Source of the DNA: UBA6382 sp963617965 | Lineage (GTDB): Bacteria; Bacteroidota; Bacteroidia; Bacteroidales; Bacteroidaceae | Direction: 5' to 3' | Assembly: GCA_963617965.1 (NCBI GenBank) | Contig: CAVEQO010000026.1 | Span: 1 to 33,049, forward strand | Length of the DNA: 33,049 nucleotides | Shown here: in pieces, positions 8,637-15,347 of the stretch | How positions within the stretch are numbered: the first letter of the stretch is position 1 | Layout of the letters: each line of letters starts with the position of its first letter | Made by a program: the position numbers and the translations under genes | Notes under the pieces: model-generated | Told to the model about the DNA's origin: nothing | The model's input: the letters and a program-made list of their open reading frames with translations, nothing else | The model's database searches: none

Positions 8637-8656
8637 AACAGTAAGGTTTTGTTTGT

Positions 8657-9907
8657 CTATTCCTGCGGATAAAGTTTGAAGCCGTGGTTCTGCAGTTCCT
8701 TCTTTATCTGTTCGATATGTTCGTGGTTTTTGGTCTCGATGTCAATTTTCAGGATGCACTGGGTGACTTTCTTCATGATGCTCATTCTGTCGTAGTGGAC
8801 ACCTGTCACATTGCCGCCCACTCTGGCAATACACGTGCTGACGCCAACGAGCTGTCCCGGTTCGTCCTCAAGTTCTATCTCGATTGAGCAGAGCCGTCCG
8901 GATTTCAGCAGACCTCTGTTTATCACCCTGTTGAGCAGCGTCACATCAATGTTTCCTCCACTGACGACACACACGGTCTTCTTTCCCTTGACCGGCACTT
9001 TGTTGAACATTACGGCGGCAACGCTTGTGGCACCGGCACCTTCGCTGGCGAGTTTCTCGCGTTCCAGCAGACGCAGAATGGCAGCGCATATTTCGTCGTC
9101 GCTTACGGTGACCATCCCGTCAACGTATTTCGAGCAGGCCTCGTAGGTCAGCTTGCCCGGCTCCTTTACGGCTATTCCGTCGGCAACGGTCGAAACTCCG
9201 GGAAGACACTCGATGGTGTGGTCTTCAAGGCTTTTTACCATAGAGGGCGCGCCCTCTGCCTGTACGCCGTAGACCTTGACGTTCGGATTGAGTGACTTGA
9301 TGGCAAAGGCAATGCCGGAAATGAGACCACCGCCACCTACCGGAACTATCACGGCTTCCACGTCGGGCAACTGGTTCAGAATTTCCAGACCGATTGTCCC
9401 TTGCCCCGCAATGACGTTTACGTCGTCGAACGGATGAATAAAGGTGTAACCGTGTTCATCACGCAGCTGAAGGGCATGCTGGTAAGCATCATCGTACACA
9501 CCAGGCACCAGACACACTTCCGCACCCAGTCTCCGCGTGGCTTCCACTTTGCCTATAGGGGCCCCTTCGGGGAGGCATATAAGGCTTTTTATCCCCATGC
9601 TTGTAGCTCCGAGCGCCACGCCCTGCGCATGATTGCCGGCAGAACACGCGATCACGCCCTTCGCCTTTTCTTCGTCCGAAAGTTGTGAAATCTTGAAGTA
9701 TGCCCCACGCAACTTGAATGACCCCGTGTTCTGAAGACATTCCGGTTTGATATACACATCGCAGTCCGGGTTGATCCGCGCCGTCCTGATGAGTTCTGTC
9801 GTACGCAGCACTTTGCTCAAGACAAACTGGGCCTTGTAGAAGGTGTCGAGCGTCAATGCGTTTGCTGTCATGGTCTGATCGTTTTCGTATTCCGCAAAGG
9901 TAATCAT
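8657..9907 (-). CDS. ilvA: Threonine dehydratase (threonine ammonia-lyase) with ACT domain
   Basis: PLP enzyme converting threonine to 2-oxobutyrate and ammonia, the first step of isoleucine synthesis. The PLP lysine is K65 in NTGSFKLRGAYFK. The pyridoxal phosphate loop is VGGGGLISGIA. The C-terminal part (from about residue 340) is a single ACT domain starting IEIELEDEPGQLVGV, the short regulatory form. The chosen ATG at 9907 has AGGAAA five bases upstream and gives 416 residues. An ATG at 9871 would give 404 residues, also within the family range, so the start is uncertain by 12 codons. It follows a 49-residue ORF by 8 bases and precedes ridA by 20 bases. Other ilv genes are not in the window. 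Confidence 0.95.
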   Translation of the reverse strand: MITFAEYENDQTMTANALTLDTFYKAQFVLSKVLRTTELIRTARINPDCDVYIKPECLQNTGSFKLRGAYFKISQLSDEEKAKGVIACSAGNHAQGVALGATSMGIKSLICLPEGAPIGKVEATRRLGAEVCLVPGVYDDAYQHALQLRDEHGYTFIHPFDDVNVIAGQGTIGLEILNQLPDVEAVIVPVGGGGLISGIAFAIKSLNPNVKVYGVQAEGAPSMVKSLEDHTIECLPGVSTVADGIAVKEPGKLTYEACSKYVDGMVTVSDDEICAAILRLLEREKLASEGAGATSVAAVMFNKVPVKGKKTVCVVSGGNIDVTLLNRVINRGLLKSGRLCSIEIELEDEPGQLVGVSTCIARVGGNVTGVHYDRMSIMKKVTQCILKIDIETKNHEHIEQIKKELQNHGFKLYPQE

Positions 9908-9915
9908 TTTTCCTT

Positions 9916-10065
9916 TCAGCAATACAGGCCAATGGCATTTTGTTGGCGGCAACCGGTGCAATTTGTCTTTGTAACACACCTGAACCCTATCACTTCAGGA
10001 AATTTGTTCTCTGCACGTTCCTTAAGTTCTGCCGTCAATTCCCTTGTTTCGGTTTTCAGAGTCAT
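9916..10065 (-). CDS. Small hypothetical protein of 49 residues upstream of ilvA
   Basis: An ATG-to-TGA frame on the minus strand fills most of the 184-base gap between the kinase/RapZ gene and ilvA. The product begins MTLKTETRELTAELKERAEN, a charged, probably helical segment, continues with KFPEVIGFRCV, and ends in a cysteine-rich tail CTGCRQQNAIGLYC. The family is not recognised. It looks real for three reasons: composition and codon use resemble its neighbours, it is spaced 26 bases after one gene and 8 before the next, and no other frame is open here. The CxxC pair and terminal cysteine could bind metal or be redox-active. It lacks the runs of isoleucine, leucine or valine expected of an ilv attenuator leader. 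It could be a regulator or partner of IlvA, or unrelated. Confidence 0.6.
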   Translation of the reverse strand: MTLKTETRELTAELKERAENKFPEVIGFRCVTKTNCTGCRQQNAIGLYC

Positions 10066-10091
10066 TAACCGTTTTGCACAGGACACGGTTT

Positions 10092-11573
10092 TCACAGGTA
10101 AACATCTATGCTTTGTTCCCTGTGGACAAGGTGTATGTTTATGTCGGGGAAAACACGTCTTAGATACTCTGCCGTGCGTTGCGCCGAATATACGCTGCGG
10201 TGCCGCCCTCCCGTACAGCCGAACGAAATCATCAGGCTTGTGAATCCACGTTCCATGTAACGGCGTACATGATGCGTGACAATCGGATACACGTGTTCCA
10301 AAAAAGTCATGATTTCACCATCGTCCTCAAGAAACCGTATCACTGGTGCGTCCAGCCCTGTCAGGTCTTTGTAGCGGTCGTATTTGCCGGGGTTGTGCGT
10401 TGAGCGGCAGTCAAAGACATATCCCCCACCATTTCCAGAGGGGTCGCCGGGTATGCCTTTCCTGAAACTGAAACTGTGTATCGTTACCGTCAGGGTGCTG
10501 TCATGGTGTCCGTCCGCGTGCCCCAGAGACGGCAAAACGCCGCTTTTTCCGCGACTTGCGCTGTTCCGCACGATATCTTCAAGCACTTTCTCCAGATAAG
10601 GATACGGTTTGGCTGTACCCTTGTCTATGACTTCCCTTAGATTGGCAATGGCAGCCGGTATGGAGTTCAGAAAATAGGGTTTGCGCTCAATCAGCCCCCT
10701 GAATCCGTATGCCCCAAGCACTTGGAGAATTCTGAACAGCACCATTAGTTCAAGGTTCTTGCGCACGGTGTCGAGATTTGTGTCAGGACACAATTCCGTA
10801 AGGGAGTCAACGTAGCATTTGACGAGCCTGTCGCGGAGGTCTTGGGGATAGTGCGCCGATGATTGCCACAGGAACGAAGCCAGATCGTATTCCTTGGGGC
10901 CGATGCGGCATCCTTGGTAATCAATGAAATATGGCACCAAGTCGTCTCCGTCTGCTTTCATCATCACATTGCGGGCTTGGCAATCCCGCAAAATCAGGGT
11001 GTGGTCTGCGCTTGCCGTTTTCATTATATCCGCACAAAAAGCGCAAAAATCCTTCTCCAGTTCCAATTCGTTGAAATCCGTTTCGGGCTGTAGTTTCAGA
11101 AAACAGTACTTGAAATAGTTAAGGTCAAAATGGATAGCCGTATCGTCCATCTTGGCCGTAGGGTAGCAAACGGACAAGTCGAGTCCTCTTGCACCGATCA
11201 CCTGCATACGGGGCAGAGCCCGGATGACTTTTTCAAGACACAGGATGTCTGCATCTGTATATTTGCAGGCGTTGCGTGCGTCCGTCAGCATCCGGTAAAG
11301 CGAGGTGTCTCCCAAATCGCTCTGCAGATATGCCATACCGTCCGGACTTGCGCCATACACCGTTGGCACAGGAAGATTCTGCCGGTTGAAATGTCCGGTT
11401 ATTTCTATAAAGGTCCTGTTCTCCTCCTGGCTGCTGCCGATGACACCTATAGCGGAACCATTGTCTGAAGAAAGCCTGAAATATTTTCTTGCACTGCCGG
11501 ACTCACTGATTTGCTCCGTCTTGGCCGGGACCGTGCCGAACTTTGACTCATACAACCTGATTAACCGTTCCAT
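10092..11573 (-). CDS. AmgK-like sugar kinase fused to RapZ C-terminal domain
   Basis: A two-domain cytoplasmic protein of 493 residues. Residues about 1-335 are an aminoglycoside-phosphotransferase-type kinase resembling AmgK, which phosphorylates the anomeric position of MurNAc/GlcNAc. The motifs are the catalytic LRDCQARNVM (D197, N202) and metal-binding FIDYQGCRIGPKEYDLASF (D218). HRD is altered to LRD. Residues about 361-493 match the C-terminal domain of RapZ: SFSFRKGIP, YVFDCRSTHNPG, LTGLDAPVIRFL and FGCTGGRHRSVYSAQ. In E. coli this domain binds glucosamine-6-phosphate and small RNA; the N-terminal P-loop domain of E. coli RapZ is missing here. The start overlaps the upstream glycosyltransferase by 26 bases. 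Inferred role: phosphorylation of an amino sugar, with sensing by the RapZ part. The substrate is unproven. Confidence 0.88.
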   Translation of the reverse strand: MERLIRLYESKFGTVPAKTEQISESGSARKYFRLSSDNGSAIGVIGSSQEENRTFIEITGHFNRQNLPVPTVYGASPDGMAYLQSDLGDTSLYRMLTDARNACKYTDADILCLEKVIRALPRMQVIGARGLDLSVCYPTAKMDDTAIHFDLNYFKYCFLKLQPETDFNELELEKDFCAFCADIMKTASADHTLILRDCQARNVMMKADGDDLVPYFIDYQGCRIGPKEYDLASFLWQSSAHYPQDLRDRLVKCYVDSLTELCPDTNLDTVRKNLELMVLFRILQVLGAYGFRGLIERKPYFLNSIPAAIANLREVIDKGTAKPYPYLEKVLEDIVRNSASRGKSGVLPSLGHADGHHDSTLTVTIHSFSFRKGIPGDPSGNGGGYVFDCRSTHNPGKYDRYKDLTGLDAPVIRFLEDDGEIMTFLEHVYPIVTHHVRRYMERGFTSLMISFGCTGGRHRSVYSAQRTAEYLRRVFPDINIHLVHREQSIDVYL

Positions 11574-12378
11574 CGTGTTTTTTTGTTGTTAAAATATAGA
11601 ACATGCCGTTTAGCAGATTTACAAGGTGTTTCCAAGGAGGAACTGTTTTCCGCATCCTGAAAGCTGTGTAAACGATGTGCGCAAGAGCCACGGGTGCTCC
11701 GTGAACCAAAGCAAGCACCGCACCTTTGGATTCCTGGAGAGAGCGAGTTGTCGAGTAAAAAGTTGATGTTGTGGTTTTTGGCACCGTTTGCAGCACAAAA
11801 GGATGAAATTCGATGCGCAGGTTTCTCTTGTGGCAGTCGTATATGAAAATTTCCTCTTCGCCCATGTGCAGCCTGTCCGAGCCCAACCCAAAACGGATGT
11901 CAAAGGGCGGGTAGCCCGTGCCTCTTCTGAGCACTATTTCGTCTGAGGTATAATAAAAACCCTTTGGTCTGTGCGGATATACGAATTCCTTTGCGGGATA
12001 GGGGTGCAGCAAGCTTCCGCAATCTGTTGACACCATGAAAGTAAGGACATCTGCCTGCGGATTCCGCGCGGCGACAAGCTGTATCTGCCGCAGTTGCTCA
12101 ATGCTGTATGACGCATCATCGTCAGACATGACAAGCAACTGCCCTGTTGCATGTCTGATGGCGTTGTTCCTGTTTCTGCTCAGCCCTCTTCCCGGAAGCG
12201 TGAATATCTTCACATCGGAGCGTTTCAGGAGTTCGTCTGAAGGCGGGATGTTTTTCCCGTCAGTCTGATACGACACGGTGTAGTGTATTCCCTCTGCCGG
12301 AGGGAGAAGCATGCCGGGTATCCTGTTTATCCGCTCGGCGATCGTGCATATCAGTATGTCTATGGTCGGAAGTGTCAT
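11548..12378 (-). CDS. Glycosyltransferase family 2-like protein
   Basis: A 276-residue GT-A type glycosyltransferase. It opens with PTIDILICTIAERINRIPGM. The donor-binding region is GRGLSRNRNNAIRHATGQ, followed by the metal-binding VMSDDDASYS and a probable catalytic-base region GLGSDRLHMGEEEIF. No strong transmembrane helices are seen apart from a mildly hydrophobic stretch near residues 222-240, which could touch the membrane. It lies downstream of fdtB with a 54-base gap and overlaps the kinase/RapZ gene by 26 bases. A reasonable inference is that it adds the amino-deoxy sugar made by FdtA/FdtB, or a neighbouring residue, to a surface glycan. Confidence 0.82.
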   Translation of the reverse strand: MTLPTIDILICTIAERINRIPGMLLPPAEGIHYTVSYQTDGKNIPPSDELLKRSDVKIFTLPGRGLSRNRNNAIRHATGQLLVMSDDDASYSIEQLRQIQLVAARNPQADVLTFMVSTDCGSLLHPYPAKEFVYPHRPKGFYYTSDEIVLRRGTGYPPFDIRFGLGSDRLHMGEEEIFIYDCHKRNLRIEFHPFVLQTVPKTTTSTFYSTTRSLQESKGAVLALVHGAPVALAHIVYTAFRMRKTVPPWKHLVNLLNGMFYILTTKKHDGTVNQVV

Positions 12379-12432
12379 TAATTGTGTTGGAAGAAACGTT
12401 TTTTGCGGAAAAGCAATAGCGGGAGGGGGCTG

Positions 12433-13524
12433 TCAGAAAGAATTCAGGGATTCAACGATGTATTCTTGTTGTTCCGGCGTGAGAGTAGGGTTGAGTGGGA
12501 TGCTTAATTCCTCCGCACAGACGGCTTCCGTTATCGGCATCGAGATGTTGTTCAGAGGACCAAACGCAGCCTGTTTGTGCGGCGGAGTGGGGTAGTGTAT
12601 GATCGTTTCCACTCCTGCCGCTGCAAGATGTTTCTGCAGTTCGCTGCGTTTGGCGCACAAAACAGGAAAGATATGCCAATTGCTTATCTGCGTGCTACGG
12701 TCTGAATACGGAACGGTGATCCTGGAGTTTGCTATATGCTCTTTGTAAAAAGCTGCGATTTGTTGCCGCTGTTCGTTCTGGCTGTCAAGGAAAGGCAGCT
12801 TTTCAGACAAGAACGCGGCTTGAATGGCATCCAGCCTGGAATTAGCCCCCAGAACGTCATGCCTGTATTTTTCCTTTGCACCGTAGTTGCAGAATGTGCG
12901 TACACGGATTGCGATTTCCTCGTTGTCGGTGCAGATGCAACCGCCGTCGCCCAATGCTCCAAGATTTTTCCCCGGATAGAAACTAAAGGCTCCCGCATCG
13001 CCCATAGCCGCACCTTTGCACATTCCGTGCGCCTGGCAGGCATCGGACACAATCTTGAGGTGACGGTCACCGGCGATTTGCCTTATGGCATCCATATCGC
13101 AAATTCGGCCATACAAGTGTACCGGCATTATCGCAACGGTGTGAGGCGTGACAGACTCCACTATTTTCTGCGGCGATATCAGGTATGTCGCCGGGTCTAT
13201 GTCACACGGGACGGGAGTCAGCCCCGCTCTTGCAACGGACTGAAACGATGCTATGAACGTGTGGGCGGACACGATCACCTGACTGTTGTCGCTCCAGTTG
13301 TACATGGATTTCATGGCGGCAAGAATTGCCGTAAGGGCATCAAGCCCGTTTGCCGTGCTGACGCAATATCGGGTTTGAACATATTTTGCCCAACGCTGTT
13401 CAAACCCGAGAACATCCTGGCTGTTAAGGTAATATCCGGAATCTATAACCTGTTCTGCCGCCCTCTTAAGCCCTCCGGAATTGAGACCGTTGAGCGCACG
13501 CAGGTTCAAATATGGAATTTTCAT
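12433..13524 (-). CDS. fdtB: DegT/DnrJ/EryC1/StrS sugar aminotransferase, FdtB/QdtB-like
   Basis: PLP-dependent transaminase that aminates a keto-deoxy nucleotide sugar using glutamate. With the adjacent FdtA-type isomerase the likely product is dTDP-3-amino-3,6-dideoxyhexose. The 363-residue protein starts at MKIPYLNLRALNG, whose ATG overlaps the stop of the acyltransferase (ATGA). A start nine codons upstream would extend into that gene. The PLP lysine is about residue 186 in SFYPGKNLGALGDGG, preceded by the cofactor aspartate region IVSDACQAHG. The C-terminal HIFPVL and IIHYPTPPHKQ segments are typical of the family. Galacto or gluco configuration (Fuc3N or Qui3N) cannot be read from sequence. 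Confidence 0.88.
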   Translation of the reverse strand: MKIPYLNLRALNGLNSGGLKRAAEQVIDSGYYLNSQDVLGFEQRWAKYVQTRYCVSTANGLDALTAILAAMKSMYNWSDNSQVIVSAHTFIASFQSVARAGLTPVPCDIDPATYLISPQKIVESVTPHTVAIMPVHLYGRICDMDAIRQIAGDRHLKIVSDACQAHGMCKGAAMGDAGAFSFYPGKNLGALGDGGCICTDNEEIAIRVRTFCNYGAKEKYRHDVLGANSRLDAIQAAFLSEKLPFLDSQNEQRQQIAAFYKEHIANSRITVPYSDRSTQISNWHIFPVLCAKRSELQKHLAAAGVETIIHYPTPPHKQAAFGPLNNISMPITEAVCAEELSIPLNPTLTPEQQEYIVESLNSF

Positions 13525-14480
13525 AAGCTTATCAGGTATGTATCGTAGCAAACGCCCCGGCCTCCGAACCCCTCTTTTTGCAGGGCAAGCCCATGGTTCA
13601 GTTCGCCATTCCTTTCGGTTGACACTCCGAAGTCTAGATAGCGGACTCCTTCCTCTTTTGCACGGAGCACAACATCTCTGACAACCAAATCCAAAGCCCC
13701 TGTCTCAAACCCTTCGGGAGAAGAAGCAAGGTACTGCGTGTGCATGACATTCTTTGAGACATAGACCACACAACCGGCCAAAACCGCAGAATGACGGACT
13801 GCAACGTAAAGTCTGATTTCATGCGGGAAACACGAGTGCAGAGACCATAGTTCCTCAAACGTATGGACAGGGCTGACACCGTGCCTGTTTTTAAGGACAT
13901 CCGTGAGAATTGCATGAAAAGACACCCAGTCGTCCATGGCTGTAGCCTCCCTTGTCTCCACGTTTGATTTCTCCGCCTTGAGAATGCACCGTTGGCGCAG
14001 TTTACTTGTCTTGACAGGTTGTTCCAAATCAATCGTCTGGCTCAGATGTCTTTCGACCAGCACGCTTTTTTGACGGCTTATCACATAAAGTTCCTCCTGG
14101 CAGGGCTGTGTGGAATATATATACGGAACGGGCTTCACCACAAGCCTGCTTATATGCTTTTCGTTCTTATAGAAAGCGGCAAGTGCCGCATAGATTTCTT
14201 CTACTGTGTATGCATGTATCTGCGGAGGAACAACCAGACCGCCATAGGTCAATCCCTCATGCGAGACAACAGTGTCGGGCGTGTTTCTGCCCAGACAGGC
14301 AGGAAACAGCGCGACCGGTTTGTTCTTGTCATCAAGGAACACGAGCGAAGCGTCTTCGTAGCGTTCTTTGTGGTAGTCCATATAGTCGCGGCTGTGGAGG
14401 AGGGTAGCGTTGCACGCTTCTTTCTGAAATGTGTTCCACATCCCTTTCATGGAATGACAATAAGGTGCGACAGTAATCAT
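13521..14480 (-). CDS. FemAB/GNAT-like acyltransferase
   Basis: A 319-residue protein of the GNAT superfamily, of the double-GNAT or FemAB-like kind. The C-terminal half holds the acetyl-CoA-type core: IRLYVAVRHSAVLAGCVVYV, a segment with MHTQYLASSPEGFETGALDLVV, and RYLDFGVSTERNGELNHGL near the end. The N-terminal half (FPACLGRNTPDTVVSHEGLTYGG) matches the paired fold. Its ATGA overlaps with fdtA upstream and fdtB downstream place it inside the sugar pathway. It may be the enzyme that N-acylates the 3-amino sugar. Known FdtC/QdtC acetyltransferases are instead left-handed beta-helix proteins, so this would be a non-homologous replacement. The substrate is inference. Confidence 0.75.
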   Translation of the reverse strand: MITVAPYCHSMKGMWNTFQKEACNATLLHSRDYMDYHKERYEDASLVFLDDKNKPVALFPACLGRNTPDTVVSHEGLTYGGLVVPPQIHAYTVEEIYAALAAFYKNEKHISRLVVKPVPYIYSTQPCQEELYVISRQKSVLVERHLSQTIDLEQPVKTSKLRQRCILKAEKSNVETREATAMDDWVSFHAILTDVLKNRHGVSPVHTFEELWSLHSCFPHEIRLYVAVRHSAVLAGCVVYVSKNVMHTQYLASSPEGFETGALDLVVRDVVLRAKEEGVRYLDFGVSTERNGELNHGLALQKEGFGGRGVCYDTYLISL

Positions 14481-14893
14481 TTCGCCACCTCCTTCAAAAA
14501 GGAATCAAAATCATTGATGTACCCGTCTTTGTCGTAGTCCTCAGAGGCAAGCACAAGGCATACGGCACCGGGCGAGAAATTCCACAGACGACACCAAACC
14601 ATCGGCGGTATCACAATTCCTCTGCACGGGTTGTCGGCAACTACATCTTTGGTATGAAAGCCATCATGCAGACCAAGGCTGAAACTGCCGTATACCGGCA
14701 CAACGAGCTCCCAGCATGTGCGGTGTGCGTGTTCCCCTCTCGTTACGTTGTTTGAGACGGAATGAATCCAAAAGCATCTTTTAGGCACAAACGGCAGAGA
14801 GGCGTATGCCGTGTCCCTGTCAATGAGGGTAAGGCTGCCGCGACTGTCTTTGTGTGTCGGAAGATTTATTGTCTTGCATTCGTCCAGTGTCAT
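14477..14893 (-). CDS. fdtA: Nucleotide-sugar 3,4-ketoisomerase, FdtA/WxcM cupin
   Basis: A 138-residue single-domain cupin that moves the keto group of dTDP-4-keto-6-deoxyglucose from C4 to C3 and so prepares the substrate for FdtB. Features are the N-terminal LPTHKDSRGSLTLID, FWIHSVSNNVTRGEHAH with the catalytic histidines of the family, ELVVPVYGSFSLGLHDG, and GIVIPPMVWCRLWNFSPGAVCLVLAS. The length is normal for FdtA/QdtA. It is the first gene of the minus-strand run and is preceded by a -7 box at 14974-14981. An AGGAGA about 36 bases upstream is too far to be its ribosome binding site. RmlA and RmlB, which make its substrate, are not in the window. Confidence 0.9.
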   Translation of the reverse strand: MTLDECKTINLPTHKDSRGSLTLIDRDTAYASLPFVPKRCFWIHSVSNNVTRGEHAHRTCWELVVPVYGSFSLGLHDGFHTKDVVADNPCRGIVIPPMVWCRLWNFSPGAVCLVLASEDYDKDGYINDFDSFLKEVAK

Positions 14894-14973
14894 ACTGCCT
14901 GTTCTCGTTTGGGTATGGTGACTCTCCTTTATAAGACCTGCACTTTTCGTGATGAGACGTCTGGTTTGTCAAG

Positions 14974-14981
14974 CAAATGTA
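14974..14981 (-). promoter_or_regulatory. fdtA: -7 box upstream of fdtA
   Basis: TACATTTG on the minus strand fits TAnnTTTG. No TTTG -33 element is seen at 19-21 bases, so the promoter call is tentative. It would give a leader of about 75 bases and drive the glycan genes. Confidence 0.5.
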
Positions 14982-15030
14982 GTGATTTATATTTTATTTG
15001 CGTCACCAGAACGTAAATATTATAGACATA

Positions 15031-15062
15031 AAAAAAGGACGTTTTCGAAAACGTCCTTTTTT
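15031..15062. terminator. Terminator of the SRP RNA/tRNA-Thr transcript
   Basis: A perfect 32-base palindrome. Its stem GGACGTTTTC and complement are flanked by six A and six T, so it can work in both directions. It starts 5 bases after the tRNA-Thr 3' end on the minus strand. Confidence 0.9.
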
Positions 15063-15066
15063 GCAG

Positions 15067-15140
15067 AGCCTCTTGTCGGATTCGAACCAACGACCCCGAG
15101 ATTACAAATCACGTGCTCTGGCCAACTGAGCTAAAGAGGC
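15067..15140 (-). tRNA. tRNA-Thr (anticodon TGT)
   Basis: On the minus strand the acceptor GCCTCTT pairs perfectly with AAGAGGC. The D arm is GCTCAGTTGGCCAGAGC, the anticodon loop TTTGTAA gives TGT, and the T arm is GTTGG-TTCGAAT-CCGAC, in which the stem has a G-U pair. The anticodon stem has one U-U mismatch in the middle. CCA is not encoded. It lies 5 bases after the probable SRP RNA and is likely co-transcribed with it. Confidence 0.95.
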
Positions 15141-15145
15141 GGGGT

Positions 15146-15243
15146 GGGCAAGCTAACTGCATCGCGCTGCTACAACCAACTACCCTTGCTGCGGTCAAGC
15201 CCTGGGGGATTCGAAGGGAGCTAGCCGTGTAGCACTCGCCCGT
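15146..15243 (-). ncRNA. ffs: Probable signal recognition particle RNA (4.5S, small bacterial type)
   Basis: About 100 bases on the minus strand with closing ends GGGCGAG (15235-15241) and CTTGCCC (15146-15152) that pair with one G-U. A second pairing segment, GCTACA with TGTAGC, lies inside. The middle reads CCCCCAGGG...GCAGCAAGGG. This aligns with the conserved helix-8 sides CAGG and AGCAGCCAAGG of E. coli 4.5S RNA, where Ffh binds. A consensus promoter at 15254-15284 places the start a few bases upstream of GGGCGAG, so this is a transcribed RNA gene. Size and layout fit the small bacterial SRP RNA class. The apical loop is not the E. coli GGAA; it appears to be around CTTGA. The family call is from memory of the motif, not from a covariance model. 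Confidence 0.75.
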
Positions 15244-15253
15244 GTTTGCGGTG

Positions 15254-15284
15254 CAAAAGTACACGTTTTTTTCAGAATCCCAAA
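15254..15284 (-). promoter_or_regulatory. Consensus promoter of SRP RNA/tRNA-Thr
   Basis: On the minus strand TTTG (15281-15284), a 19-base spacer, then TACTTTTG (15254-15261). This is an exact match to TTTG-N19-TAnnTTTG and the main evidence that an RNA gene starts near 15245. Confidence 0.85.
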
Positions 15285-15347
15285 GAAGATACCGCGTTTT
15301 TTGCTCCGGTGCACAAGTTTTTATACCTGACAGATACTGCAACGGTA

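Noticed and set aside
9908..10091. ilv attenuator leader peptide before ilvA
   Set aside because: The 49-residue frame lacks runs of Ile, Leu or Val codons, and no terminator/antiterminator hairpin pair was seen between it and ilvA.
12736..13548. 270-residue plus-strand frame opposite fdtB
   Set aside because: It is antisense to a conserved aminotransferase with intact PLP motifs; no family resemblance.
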